Position numbers and translations under genes: made by a program. The notes beneath the pieces are model-generated. The model ran no database searches, was not told the DNA's origin, and saw nothing but the letters and a program-made list of their open reading frames with translations. From Candidatus Binatia bacterium (GTDB lineage Bacteria > Desulfobacterota > Binatia > HRBIN30), in the NCBI GenBank assembly GCA_937925685.1, contig CALAMI010000011.1:248001-312000 (forward strand): a DNA stretch of 64,000 bases. Direction: 5' to 3'. The number at the start of each line of letters is the position of its first letter. Within the stretch, counting starts at the first letter, position 1. Positions 35,397 through 44,698 of this stretch are shown here, in pieces.

Positions 35397-36160
35397 ACGT
35401 AGTGTCCGCAGTGAAGGGCGGCGAGCCACGGCCTATCGTGGCGCCAGTTGCTGAGGCGGATCTCGAAGCCGAGGTGCTGCGAGTCTTGCAGCGAGCGACA
35501 ATGTATCGCTTGCTTTCCGAGGCGCTTACGTATCCATGCAAGGAAGGCATGGCTCGCCTGAAGGTTACGGCCGAGCGGCTTGCCAGGGCGATGCAAGAAT
35601 TCACTTCCGGCTTGCAACACCTGGGTGAAACCATAGGGCGGTCCACTGTGGAAGCCCTGGCGTCAGAGTATGTGCGCATCTTTGAGCGGAATTCCCCTTG
35701 CTCGCCACGCGAGGGGTCGTGGAACGCGCGGGGAATCGGCGGGCGCCCTGCATTGCTCGCAGACATTGCCGGCTTTTATGCTGCTTTTGGCCTGCACGTG
35801 GGTGAAGGTCTCGGCGACACGGAAGATCACTTGGCGGCTGAGCTCGAGTTTCTCGGGTTCCTGGCCCTTAAGCTGGCCTACGCAGAGTCCTCGGGCAACG
35901 ACGAGGGAGTCAGCGTGGTGCGGGAGGCCATGGGGGCTTTTTGGTCTGAACATCTGGGCGGCTTCGTGGTTCCGTTCACGTGTGCTTTGGAGGAAACTAC
36001 TACCGAGGAATTCTACCGCGCGGTGGCCCGCTTGCTCCGCGCCTGGGCCGGAAGGGAAAGCAGCCAGCTTGGGGTTTCTCTGTGCCAGAGTGCACAGCCG
36101 AAGAGTGAAAACGCGGCCGAAGCCGAATGCTTCACGTGCCCGTTGAGTGGACGGCCGTAG
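35393..36160 (+). CDS. TorD/DmsD-like molybdoenzyme chaperone (delta)
   Basis: 255 residues; ATG 35393 overlaps the gamma-subunit stop (ATGA). The all-helical sequence has the TorD-family pattern: MYRLLSEALTYPC near residue 42, YVRIFERNSPCSPREGSW near 95, GLGDTEDHLAAELEFLGFLALK around 138-160. Such proteins bind the Tat signal of the catalytic subunit and hold it until the molybdenum cofactor is inserted. Its position as the last gene of an alpha-beta-gamma-delta operon matches ebdABCD, ddhABDC and serABDC systems. Confidence 0.92.
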   Translation: MNVVSAVKGGEPRPIVAPVAEADLEAEVLRVLQRATMYRLLSEALTYPCKEGMARLKVTAERLARAMQEFTSGLQHLGETIGRSTVEALASEYVRIFERNSPCSPREGSWNARGIGGRPALLADIAGFYAAFGLHVGEGLGDTEDHLAAELEFLGFLALKLAYAESSGNDEGVSVVREAMGAFWSEHLGGFVVPFTCALEETTTEEFYRAVARLLRAWAGRESSQLGVSLCQSAQPKSENAAEAECFTCPLSGRP

Positions 36161-36232
36161 TCGAACCCTGCTTGCCGCGAGCGCCGGTGCTCGGGTTGTA
36201 CGACCCCCAGGTTTGCGTTTACTCATGGGGGT

Positions 36233-37660
36233 ATGCAGTGGGCGCACCTGCGCGAATCATTGCGGACAGTGGTCGGTAGCGAGGGTTTGATCGAACCCTA
36301 CGAGGCCCGCAAGGTTTACGAATGCGACGGTTACACCCTCGAGCGCGCGGTGCCGGAGCTTGTGGTGTTGCCGGCTTCGACCGCGGAGATGTGTGCGGTG
36401 GTGCGCTTGCTTCATCGCGCCGGTGTGCCTTTTGTTCCTCGAGGCGCAGGCACGGGGTTGAGTGGCGGTTGCTTGCCGCTGGAGGCTCCAGTGATGATCG
36501 GTACGAGCCGAATGCGGCGGATCCTCGAGATCGATTCCCTGAATCGACGCGTGATGGTGGAGGCAGGAGTGGCTAACCTGGAGGTTACGCGAGCCGTCAC
36601 TGAGTTCGGCTTGCACTACGCCCCGGATCCCTCCAGCCAGGCCGCTTGCTCGATTGGCGGAAACATTGCGGAGAATTCGGGTGGCCCGCATACGCTCAAA
36701 TACGGTGTGACCACCAACCACGTGCTCGGCCTGGAGCTGGTGCTCCCCGACGGAGAAGCAGTCTGGCTAGGCGGCTGGGTGGACGACGTGCCGGGCTACG
36801 ACCTTCGCGGTTTCGTCATCGGTAGCGAGGGCACGTGCGGCATCGTAACCCGCGCTATTTTACGGCTCCTCCGCAACCCCGAGGCCTGGCAAACGATCCT
36901 AGCAGTTTTCCCGAGCGTAGCCGCAGCTACCAGCGCGGTTTCGGCAGTGATCGCTGCTGGTGTCGTGCCGGCTGCTTTGGAGTTGATGGATCGACTGATC
37001 GTACAGGCAGTGGAGCAAGCGTATCATTTTGGTTTCCCTGCGGACGCGGGTGCGGTGTTGATCGCGGAAGTCGACGGTCACTCGGCAGCGGTGCAGGCGG
37101 AGGCAGAAGCCGTGAAAAAGCTTTGCCTCGATGCGGGTGCCACCGAGATTCGCTCGGCAGCGACGGAACGGGAGCGGGCAGAGCTGTGGAAAAGCCGCAA
37201 GCGCGCGTTCGGTGCCGTGGGACGCTTGGCCCCCAATTACTGCACACAGGATGGTGTGGTGCCACGCACTTGCTTGCCGGAGATCTTGCAGCGGATCGTC
37301 GCGATTGCCGAACGCTATCGGCTGCGCGTTGGCAATGTCTTTCACGCCGGCGACGGTAACATCCATCCCATTTTGTTATTCGACGAGCGGGATCCTCAAG
37401 AGGTCCGGCGCGTCTTGGAAGCCGGGCGGGAGATTCTGGCTGCCTGCGTCGAGTTAGGTGGCAGTATCACCGGCGAGCATGGGGTGGGCGTAGAGAAGAT
37501 TGCAGAGATGCCGTTGTTGTTCACACCGCAAGACTTGATTGTGATGCAAGCGCTGCGGCAGGTGTTCGACCCGGAGCAGCGCTCGAACCCGGGAAAAATG
37601 TTCCCGTCGCCGGGGGGGTGCGTCGAAGTCGCCCGTCCCCGCCGTCAAGTTCCCGTATAA
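36233..37660 (+). CDS. glcD: Glycolate oxidase subunit GlcD (FAD-linked)
   Basis: 475 residues from ATG 36233. The FAD_binding_4 domain comes first (LPASTAEMCAVVRLLHRAG, VPRGAGTGLSGGCLP, DPSSQAACSIGGNIAENSGG, GSEGTCGIVT), then the FAD-linked oxidase C-terminal domain ending with HAGDGNIHP and GEHGVGVEK, which supplies the catalytic His residues. With the next two genes it forms the membrane-associated glycolate/lactate dehydrogenase complex that feeds electrons to the respiratory chain. A 72-base gap separates it from the molybdenum operon; the gap holds a small GC hairpin only. Confidence 0.93.
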   Translation: MQWAHLRESLRTVVGSEGLIEPYEARKVYECDGYTLERAVPELVVLPASTAEMCAVVRLLHRAGVPFVPRGAGTGLSGGCLPLEAPVMIGTSRMRRILEIDSLNRRVMVEAGVANLEVTRAVTEFGLHYAPDPSSQAACSIGGNIAENSGGPHTLKYGVTTNHVLGLELVLPDGEAVWLGGWVDDVPGYDLRGFVIGSEGTCGIVTRAILRLLRNPEAWQTILAVFPSVAAATSAVSAVIAAGVVPAALELMDRLIVQAVEQAYHFGFPADAGAVLIAEVDGHSAAVQAEAEAVKKLCLDAGATEIRSAATERERAELWKSRKRAFGAVGRLAPNYCTQDGVVPRTCLPEILQRIVAIAERYRLRVGNVFHAGDGNIHPILLFDERDPQEVRRVLEAGREILAACVELGGSITGEHGVGVEKIAEMPLLFTPQDLIVMQALRQVFDPEQRSNPGKMFPSPGGCVEVARPRRQVPV

Positions 37661-37664
37661 GGCC

Positions 37665-38969
37665 ATGGCCCTGGGCAGTGCCGACACCTGGCAGCATTTG
37701 GCTTCTCGCCTGCAGAAAGGGGTGGTCTGCACGGACCTCTCCAGCCGACAGCGCTTCGCGCTGGGCAGCCTGCTTCCCCAAGCGGTGATTTGGCCCGCGA
37801 ACGAAGAGGAAGTGGCCACCACGGTTGAACTGTGTGCCGAGGGCGGCGTTGCACTGGTGGCATGGGGTGCAGGGGCGCGACAGCGCCAACTGCCACCACC
37901 GTGGCGGTACGACGTTGCATTGGTGTTGTCTCGCTTGAATCGCGTCGTTGCATACGAGCCTGACGACCTCACGATCACGGTGGAAAGCGGTTGTCGCTGG
38001 GATGTGCTTGGTGGCTTGTTGGCACCGCGAAGACTGTGGATCCCGTTCGACGTTGCTGTGCCCTGCCAAAGCACGGTGGGGGGAGTGGTAGCCAGTGCAG
38101 CAGTCGGCTGGGAGCGGGCGGGACAATTGTGCACCCGAGATCTGTTGCTTGGCGTGGCATGGGTGACGGGCCACGGCCAGTTGGTGCACGGGGGCGGTCG
38201 CGTCGTCAAGAACGTGGCGGGTTACGATTTGATGCGCTTGCTCGCCGGCTCGTGGGGTACGCTTGGTGTCTTGACACAGGTGACATGGAAGCTCCTTCCA
38301 GCGCCCCAGGAGAGGGCAATTGGCTGGGTAGGAAGCCGATCGCTCGTCCATGCGCTCCAGCTTGCGATGGCGTGCCAGGAACAGCAGCCGCTGCCCACGA
38401 GCTTGGCCGCAGTCGCGTTTTCACCCAGTGCCGGTGTTGCCGAAGCTTGGCGTGTTGGCGTGGTGGCCGGCTACAGCGGCACCCCTGAGGAGGTGCGCGC
38501 AGGCAAAGCAATTCTCGAGGCGAAGTTTGGAGACGCTTGCTGGCTACCCGAAGCAGATGCGGCAGCAGATCTCGTGCGGCACGTTCGTGATTTCTCGCTT
38601 GTCGGACCTGCACAGCCGTGGGCTGCAGGACTACGCCTGTCCTTGCTGGCCAGCGACCTCATGACCTGTGCCGAAGCCCTTGCCACGGTTGTCGACAAAG
38701 CCCAAGCAAGCGTGTGTATTTGGCCACAAAGGGGTACCGTGCTCGTTCGGTTCGGAGAGCAGACACCACGAACGTCGTGCCTCCGCACCTGGCTGTGGGC
38801 AAACGAGTTCGCCCGGGAACATCGGGGCTGGGCTTGGCCTGAATTGTGGCCAGAGCGGTGGGAGTTCGAATCGGTGTCGCTTCCACACTTGTATCTATCG
38901 CGTCGTGTTAAAGAAGTACTCGACCCCATGGGGATCTTGAGCCCAGGGCGTTATTGGAGGCACTGGTAA
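37665..38969 (+). CDS. glcE: Glycolate oxidase subunit GlcE (FAD-binding)
   Basis: 434 residues; ATG 37665 lies four bases after glcD. It has one FAD_binding_4 domain with VIWPANEEEVATTVELCAEGG, WGAGARQRQ in place of the usual G-x-G-x-x-x-G loop, PFDVAVPCQSTVGGVVAS, VHGGGRVVKNVAGYDLMRL and LGVLTQVTWKLLP. The GGRVVKNVAGYDLMKL-type motif is diagnostic for GlcE. It is somewhat longer than typical GlcE (about 350 residues), with extra C-terminal sequence. Its stop overlaps the ATG of glcF (TAATG). Confidence 0.9.
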   Translation: MALGSADTWQHLASRLQKGVVCTDLSSRQRFALGSLLPQAVIWPANEEEVATTVELCAEGGVALVAWGAGARQRQLPPPWRYDVALVLSRLNRVVAYEPDDLTITVESGCRWDVLGGLLAPRRLWIPFDVAVPCQSTVGGVVASAAVGWERAGQLCTRDLLLGVAWVTGHGQLVHGGGRVVKNVAGYDLMRLLAGSWGTLGVLTQVTWKLLPAPQERAIGWVGSRSLVHALQLAMACQEQQPLPTSLAAVAFSPSAGVAEAWRVGVVAGYSGTPEEVRAGKAILEAKFGDACWLPEADAAADLVRHVRDFSLVGPAQPWAAGLRLSLLASDLMTCAEALATVVDKAQASVCIWPQRGTVLVRFGEQTPRTSCLRTWLWANEFAREHRGWAWPELWPERWEFESVSLPHLYLSRRVKEVLDPMGILSPGRYWRHW

Positions 38970-40228
38970 TGGCCGAAGTGGCTGCTCCGCACACGAAGAT
39001 GCGGGCGCAAGTGCCGGCGGCACGATGGCTGGAGTGTGTACACTGCGGCTTGTGTTTGCCCGCTTGTCCGACCTACTTGGAGCTCGGTACCGAGGCGGAT
39101 TCACCGCGCGGCCGCATCCATTTGATGCGGGAATGGGCGGAAGGTCGTGTTCCACTCACTGGTGAGGTCGTGCGGCATTTGGACCTTTGCTTAGGCTGCC
39201 TGGGGTGCGAGGCGGCATGTCCTTCTGGGGTTCGCTACCGTGAAATGATCGAAGGGGCACGGGTGGCGGTGGAGCAATCGTACCAGCGCCGGTGGCGCGA
39301 GGCTCTGCTGCGCCGCCTTGTGGTGGACTTATTTCCGTACCCGGACCGGCTGGCGATCTTGTTATGGCCCGTGCGCCTTGCCGATTGGATGGGCCTGGGC
39401 CCAGTAGTGCGTAAACTGCCTTGGGTCGAACTAGTGCCGCTACCGCTACCACGCAAGAAGGCGGCCGCAGCGCTCGTTCCCGCTCGCGGTGCACGACGCT
39501 ATCGCGTTGCCCTGTTTCGTGGCTGTGTAGCTCGGGTTCTTTTTCCTCAAGTGGAAGCGGCATTGGTTCGCATACTTGCAGACCATGGCTGCGAAGTGGT
39601 CGTGCCAGGAGAGCAGGGATGCTGTGGTGCCTTGGCAGCGCATCAGGGAGATCGAGATCGTGCGGTCACGTCGATTCGAGCCGTTCTCCGGGTGTTTACC
39701 GAGCCGGTGGACGCCCTGTTGGTCACCGCTGCTGGTTGCGGTGCTTTCCTGCGCTCGTACGGGCACTGGACCGAGGGAACGGAGCTGCAGGAAAGGGCCA
39801 AACTGCTGGCCTTGCGTGTGCGCGACGCCACAGAATTTTTGTCCTCCTTAAAGCTGCTTCCCCCGGCTCGCCCGCTGGGGCGGAAAGTGGCGTACCATCA
39901 TGCGTGCCACTTGGCACACGCGCAAGGAATCCGTGACGAACCGGTTCGGCTCTTGCAACTTGCTGGTGCAGAGCTTGTCCGTCTGGAGGAAGCCGATCTT
40001 TGTTGTGGCAGTGCCGGCTCGTACAACATCCTCCAACCGCAGCTTGCCCAACGGCTCGGTGAAAGAAAAGCGCGCAACATCTTAGCGAGCGGCGCTGAGG
40101 TGGTTGCCGTGGGTAACCCAGGTTGTTCCATGCAAATCCAAGCAGCGCTGCGACGGCTCGGCGCTGACATTGCGGTGCTGCATCCAGTCGAAGTTCTGGA
40201 TGTTGCCTATCGTGAGAGCACAGCGTGA
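38969..40228 (+). CDS. glcF: Glycolate oxidase iron-sulfur subunit GlcF
   Basis: 419 residues; ATG 38969 overlaps the glcE stop, with TTGGAGG upstream. Two [4Fe-4S] ferredoxin motifs stand near the N-terminus (CVHCGLCLPACPTY and CLGCLGCEAACPSG). Two CCG domains follow: FRGCVARVLFPQVEAAL...QGCCGALAAHQGD and HHACHLAHAQG...LCCGSAGSYN. This is the standard GlcF/LutA-type organisation. It passes electrons from GlcD/E to quinone. Confidence 0.94.
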   Translation: MAEVAAPHTKMRAQVPAARWLECVHCGLCLPACPTYLELGTEADSPRGRIHLMREWAEGRVPLTGEVVRHLDLCLGCLGCEAACPSGVRYREMIEGARVAVEQSYQRRWREALLRRLVVDLFPYPDRLAILLWPVRLADWMGLGPVVRKLPWVELVPLPLPRKKAAAALVPARGARRYRVALFRGCVARVLFPQVEAALVRILADHGCEVVVPGEQGCCGALAAHQGDRDRAVTSIRAVLRVFTEPVDALLVTAAGCGAFLRSYGHWTEGTELQERAKLLALRVRDATEFLSSLKLLPPARPLGRKVAYHHACHLAHAQGIRDEPVRLLQLAGAELVRLEEADLCCGSAGSYNILQPQLAQRLGERKARNILASGAEVVAVGNPGCSMQIQAALRRLGADIAVLHPVEVLDVAYRESTA

Positions 40229-40968
40229 TACGAGCTGACGCAACTGGCGCGTGGCCGCGGACGTTTGGGACGCTCAGAGCCTGCCCGGGATTTCGCGGGG
40301 TCGGTGACTCTAGGCTCGTTGAGCGAACAACGCGTGGGGCGAGACCTCGACGGAACAAGTGTTCTTATTTGGGCCGACGGTGCGAGGAATAGGGCGGGTG
40401 TCTCGCTTGCACCGGCGCGGCCGCTCGGAAATCCGTCTCGAAGGAGACCGGGGCGAGAGCACGGTCGGCAGGCTCGGCGACAAGTAACGGGTGAAGTAAC
40501 GCCCCTCGATTTGCGGTTGCCGCGGAGCCATGGAGCGCGGGGAGCCGCTCCTACGTGCGAGCGATGAACTTGCACTCGCGCTTTGCGGTCGCTGGCTCGA
40601 TACAACGCGTACCTTGTTCCTCGCGGCGCGGGCTGTATCGCTCGGCCCATAGCGCTGCGAAGCCCATAGCCCCGAAGTTGCCCTGGGCATGGCACAGCAC
40701 CTACTGGTGAATCCGAAGGGTGGGCGCTTTGCGGGAAGGGTCTTGCACGGAGTGCAGTTATCACCCGTGGCGAGGAGCATGCCGCCTGGCAATCGGTCAA
40801 CGCCGCTAGACACGGAAGCGTCGCGCACGTGTGTCGTCCTCGCGCTAAGCCGGAGTTGAACAGCGACTGGACTCCGCTGCACATCGCCGAGGGTCTTCGA
40901 GCTGAGCATCGGCAGCGGCGGACGCACGTTCGCCAAATACGAGAGGGAAAACCTGGGAGTTGAACGGT
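40229..40968. other. 740-base region with no convincing gene
   Basis: No frame starts, continues and ends like a protein gene. The longest open frame, on the minus strand at 40310-40972, has a Ser/Arg/Pro-rich composition typical of an antisense shadow. On the plus strand, 40670-40963 reads as protein-like sequence without a start (contains LARSAVITRGEEHAAWQSV and WTPLHIAEGLRAEH), and 40530-40640 in another frame reads LLRASDELALALCGRWLD before a stop. These may be remnants of one decayed gene. I see no terminator, repeat or RNA motif. Confidence 0.4.
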
Positions 40969-42258
40969 TCATCCGACACGATCCCGCCCTAGGGCTCTTT
41001 CCCGTTGCCCGAGGGGCGTTTGATCGAGCTCCTGGGCGATTTGTTCCAAGGTTTTACCGCGAGTTTCCGGTGCGTAGCGTAACACCAGGAGTGCTCCAAT
41101 GACGGGGCCAATGGCCATGATGCCGACAGAGAAGGGGATCCCGATGTGGTCTGCAAGCATACCGATGAGGAGAGGCGTTACGATTTCAGTAATCCGGCCG
41201 AACAAATTGGTGGTCCAACTATAGCCGGTAGCGCGGATCTCCGTGGGAAAGAGTTCCGTTGCGTAGGTGGAGGTGACCGCGTTGGCCCCGAGGAAGCAGA
41301 CGATGCAAGCCGACATGAGCAGCGTTTGCGCGGTGACACTTGGTATGGGCACCACGAACAAGGCAAAGATAAATCCCGCAGCTCCAAAGTAGTACAGTGC
41401 GCAGGACAAGCGCCGCCCCAAGCGGTTCATGAAAAAGCCCGCCAGCGGAGCCCCGAACAAGAAACCAACGATGTATGCCCCGGCGACAACGACTGTATAC
41501 TCTTGCGGGGAGAAGTGGAGGTTACGAGCGGCGTGGATGGTCCAAAAGGTCACTGCAGGGGAGGTCACCATGTGATTGCAGTTCCAAATGAGCGTCACCA
41601 AGAGAGACCGTGCACGATAACGGCGTTGGAAAGGTACCTTGAACGCCGCCAACTGCTCGCGCCACGTGCGATGCGATTGACCCTCTTCGCGCAGTCGCTC
41701 GAACCGCCGTGTTTCCCGCATTCCGAGGCGAACGAGCACCACCAAAACGACCGGGAGCAGCCCGAGCAAATACATCGTGCGCCAGTCGTAGTGCGCAAGC
41801 ACCCAGCGAGCGGTCAGAAACGAGAGGATTGTGCCAAGCGCACCCATCCCCGCAAGAAGGGACACCCCGAAGCTGCGAAATCGGGTCGGGTATTCTTCTC
41901 CGATGATGATGAGTGCTAGGGCGAACTCTGCGGCAAGGAAAATACGCGCACAAAATTGCCAGAGCGTGAAACTGTATACGTCGGCAGCGTAGGCGGTTAG
42001 GCCGGTAAACAGCGCGTAACCGAAGATGGTCAGGGTGATCATTGGGCGGCGGCCAAAACGGTCGGCCAAGGCGAGAACGAAAAACGAAGCCACGGCGCCG
42101 ACGCGAATCGCGAGATTGACCAAACCCCACTGGGTATGGTTGAGGCCGTACAACTGCTGGATTTGGGGGGCCACAGTAGAGAGGATGGCGAGGTTGAATG
42201 CGTCGAACACCGTGGCTGAGACGAGCATCCCGAGAAGCGCCCATAAATAGGGGCTCAT
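40969..42258 (-). CDS. MFS transporter, sugar/acid symporter type
   Basis: 429 residues from ATG 42258, placed where the first membrane helix begins (MSPYLWALLGMLVSATVFDAF). An in-frame ATG at 42360 would add 34 polar residues and leave only 21 bases to the upstream gene. Twelve hydrophobic segments are visible, with the family signatures LADRFGRRPMITL between helices 2 and 3, GEEYPTRFRSFGVSL and ATELFPTEIRATGYSW. The last is typical of metabolite/H+ symporters such as the aromatic acid and sialic acid carriers. It lies behind a hydratase gene in the same direction, so it may import the compound that hydratase helps to degrade. Confidence 0.9.
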   Translation of the reverse strand: MSPYLWALLGMLVSATVFDAFNLAILSTVAPQIQQLYGLNHTQWGLVNLAIRVGAVASFFVLALADRFGRRPMITLTIFGYALFTGLTAYAADVYSFTLWQFCARIFLAAEFALALIIIGEEYPTRFRSFGVSLLAGMGALGTILSFLTARWVLAHYDWRTMYLLGLLPVVLVVLVRLGMRETRRFERLREEGQSHRTWREQLAAFKVPFQRRYRARSLLVTLIWNCNHMVTSPAVTFWTIHAARNLHFSPQEYTVVVAGAYIVGFLFGAPLAGFFMNRLGRRLSCALYYFGAAGFIFALFVVPIPSVTAQTLLMSACIVCFLGANAVTSTYATELFPTEIRATGYSWTTNLFGRITEIVTPLLIGMLADHIGIPFSVGIMAIGPVIGALLVLRYAPETRGKTLEQIAQELDQTPLGQRERALGRDRVG

Positions 42259-42381
42259 TTGTGAAGCTTCGGTGTGGTAATCGGGTCTGGCGAGGGACGT
42301 GCCCGAGGAATGCGGCGCACGGGGATGTGCCGCCTCGCTTGATCTTTGCGAACGTGCCATAGGTTGCGGTCGTCGAGGTTC

Positions 42382-43155
42382 TCAGCAGCCGCTCCAGCGG
42401 GGCGGCCGTTTCTCGAGGAAGGCGCACATGCCCTCCTGAGCATCGCGAGCGAGCGCGTTGAGACTCATGACTTCCTTGGCATACGCGTACGCGTGGTGCT
42501 GATCGAGGTCGATTTGCCGATAAAAAGCTTGTTTTCCCAAGCCAACGGTGAACGGACTCGCCTCTAGGATCCGTCGAGCCAGCTCCTCGACTGCCTGGTC
42601 GAGCTGCGGCTCCGGGACGACGCGGTTCACCAAACCCCAGGCACACGCTGTCGCGGCGTCGATTGGTGTTCCGGTTAGAAGCATTTCCATGGCACGCTTA
42701 CGCCCGATGGCACGGGTCAATGCAACCATGGGGGTGCTGCAAAAGAGCCCAATCCGCACGCCCGGGGTGGCAAAGCGAGCGGTGTCGGCGCAAATGGCCA
42801 AATCGCAGCTTGCTACGAGTTGACAGCCGGCGGCAGTAGCCATGCCGTGCACACGGGCAATGACCGGCTGGGGGATTCGTTGGATGGTTTCCATCAAGCA
42901 AGTGCATTGGTCGAACAGTGCCTGGTAAAAGCTGGCGGGGCGCTCTTGCATTTCCTTAAGATCATGGCCTGCAGAAAATGCAGGGCCTTCGCCCGCGAGA
43001 ACGATGACCCGCGTGGAAGAGTCCGCAGAGAGCGCCTGAAAAGCGTCGACGAGTTCACGCATCATCGCCATCGACAGGGCGTTGCGCTGCTCGGGTCGGC
43101 ACATGGTGACGCGTGCCACGGGGCCTTTGGTGACGCGAACATTTTGGTAGTCCAT
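42382..43155 (-). CDS. Enoyl-CoA hydratase/isomerase (ECHDC3-like)
   Basis: 257 residues; ATG 43155 follows GGGAGGATG. Crotonase-fold features: RPEQRNALSMAMMREL, GEGPAFSAGHDLKEM (oxyanion hole), HGMATAAGCQLVASCDLAI and FATPGVRIGLFCSTPMVAL. The run from GATAAGCQLVASCDLA through GLFCSTP is the hallmark of the ECHDC3 branch. One Glu expected of classical hydratases (at the start of the second active-site helix) is not obvious, so the activity could be isomerase or other crotonase chemistry. Divergent from the OmpA gene, upstream of an MFS gene. Confidence 0.88.
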   Translation of the reverse strand: MDYQNVRVTKGPVARVTMCRPEQRNALSMAMMRELVDAFQALSADSSTRVIVLAGEGPAFSAGHDLKEMQERPASFYQALFDQCTCLMETIQRIPQPVIARVHGMATAAGCQLVASCDLAICADTARFATPGVRIGLFCSTPMVALTRAIGRKRAMEMLLTGTPIDAATACAWGLVNRVVPEPQLDQAVEELARRILEASPFTVGLGKQAFYRQIDLDQHHAYAYAKEVMSLNALARDAQEGMCAFLEKRPPRWSGC

Positions 43156-43518
43156 ACACACATCCTCCCGGATCGACGCAACCGAGCTTATCACACGACA
43201 ATCGAGACGCGACTCTTGGATCGGGAAGTCCGATCCGTTCGAGCGTGGGTTTTTCCAGGGTAAAGCTCGCTCTCGTATGGCTGCATTGCTGGGCGGGACT
43301 GGCATGGTGTCCTTGCAGGGCCGGGTTGTGGCGGGGTTCGAACGGGATCTATCGCTCGTTCGAGCCGTTGACGTCCGATGAAAGCCGAAGGTTGGATTAA
43401 AAGAGGTCAAGTGAGAGTGCTGGATGGCAAGTTTGCGCTGGAACCACCCGGTGAATTCAAGTAACGTAGGCCGGCGCGTCATGCTTAGGGCGTGGCGGCT
43501 GAGGAAGGAGACTGCCGC
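43156..43518. promoter_or_regulatory. Divergent promoter region with an inverted repeat
   Basis: A 363-base non-coding stretch between the hydratase (minus) and ompA-like (plus) genes. It contains TCGAACG (43338-43344) and its exact complement CGTTCGA (43357-43363), 12 bases apart, centres 19 bases apart, suitable for a dimeric regulator. TTGACG (43368-43373), a fair -35 box for the plus strand, follows immediately. No good -10 box stands at the best spacing. The rest shows nothing recognisable. Confidence 0.35.
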
Positions 43519-44556
43519 ATGGGCCGATATGGGTCTTTGCTACTTCTGTGTGGATGCGTGGCATGGGGTGGAATGGTTCCAGCGCAAGCTCAAGAACCGT
43601 ATGCAGGATTGGACCTTGGCCTAACCGAGCCCCTCAATGGCAACTTTCGTGGCCACGTGAACCTGGGCTTCCTGGTAAGCCCGTATGTCGGTGTCGCTCT
43701 TCACCCGTACGTGGGCTTCCAAATAAGCCCGACCTTTTACTTTTTTAGCCAGGGTGGCTCATTCCCCGGCATGCCCGGCCAAGGTCGCGAGGAAACCACC
43801 ATGGTTGCCATTGGCGGTGGCCCGCGATTGCAGTATCCGCTCTACACGCAACTGGGTGTTTTGCTCCCTTATATTGCTGGGAGTGGGGGCTACTACGTCG
43901 GTACCAGTGGGCGGTTGAGTCAAAGTGCACCTGGCGTCTTTGGGGGTGGCGGTCTGGAGTATCAGTGGCAGCAGCGGTTTTCTCTGGGCGCGTTTGCCCG
44001 CTACGAGTATGCGTACATGGGACCGCGCCCCGAAGACCTGGGCCCGCGGCAAGTTCCCGAGGAGCGCTTTAGCGAAAACATCCGTTGGATGTCGTACGGT
44101 TTCTCTGCGCGGTACGACTTTGGCCCCCCCGCCGAGGCTCCCGCGGCTGCTCCGTCCCCTGCGCCAGCGGCGCCGGTAGCCCTTCCCTCGTCTCCGCCGT
44201 TGCCCCCGCCCGCCAAGCGTAAAGTTGTGTTGCGAAGCGTGCATTTCGAGTTCGACCAAGAGCGGATTCAACCGGAGTCGCGGGCGGTTTTGGATGAAGT
44301 ATACGGCATCTTGCGGGATGAACCCGACATCGCCGTTCGTGCGGAGGGGCATACCGATGCCGTTGGCTCGGAAGAGTACAATCGGCGCCTTGGACTACGG
44401 CGAGCTGAGGCGGTGCGCACCTATTTGATCTCGAAGGGCATCGCTCCCGACCGGATTCAGGCGGTCAGTTTCGGGAAATCGCGTCCGGTTGCACCGAACG
44501 AAACCCCGGAAGGACGCGCGCAGAATCGACGCGTCGAGTTGCAAGTCATCGAGTAG
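43519..44556 (+). CDS. OmpA-family outer-membrane protein
   Basis: 345 residues; ATG 43519 with GGAAGGAG upstream. A Sec signal peptide (cleavage after AQA near residue 25) precedes an eight-strand-type beta barrel (about 27-205) rich in Gly, Tyr and Phe. A Pro/Ala hinge (about 207-235) leads to a peptidoglycan-binding OmpA domain with VHFEFDQERIQPESRAVLDE, EGHTDAVGSEEYNRRLGLRRAEAV and GKSRPVAPNETPEGRAQNRRVE. The Asp and Arg that hold diaminopimelate are present. It links the outer membrane to the cell wall. Confidence 0.94.
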   Translation: MGRYGSLLLLCGCVAWGGMVPAQAQEPYAGLDLGLTEPLNGNFRGHVNLGFLVSPYVGVALHPYVGFQISPTFYFFSQGGSFPGMPGQGREETTMVAIGGGPRLQYPLYTQLGVLLPYIAGSGGYYVGTSGRLSQSAPGVFGGGGLEYQWQQRFSLGAFARYEYAYMGPRPEDLGPRQVPEERFSENIRWMSYGFSARYDFGPPAEAPAAAPSPAPAAPVALPSSPPLPPPAKRKVVLRSVHFEFDQERIQPESRAVLDEVYGILRDEPDIAVRAEGHTDAVGSEEYNRRLGLRRAEAVRTYLISKGIAPDRIQAVSFGKSRPVAPNETPEGRAQNRRVELQVIE

Positions 44557-44698
44557 CGAGCGCAACCAGGGCCCGTGGGGTCGCGGTCTAGCTGCGGCCT
44601 TCATTTCCGCTGGCGCGGTGACGGGGCCCCTCGGTCCGGGGGGAGGCGTCTTCGGTTGGGAGCAAGTGCGGCCGGAATTTGCTACCAACTCCCCCTCT

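Noticed and set aside
40310-40972. Open frame of 220 codons on the minus strand
   Set aside because: Composition (Ser/Arg/Pro-rich, no domain or hydrophobic pattern) is that of an antisense shadow, and it has no ribosome site.
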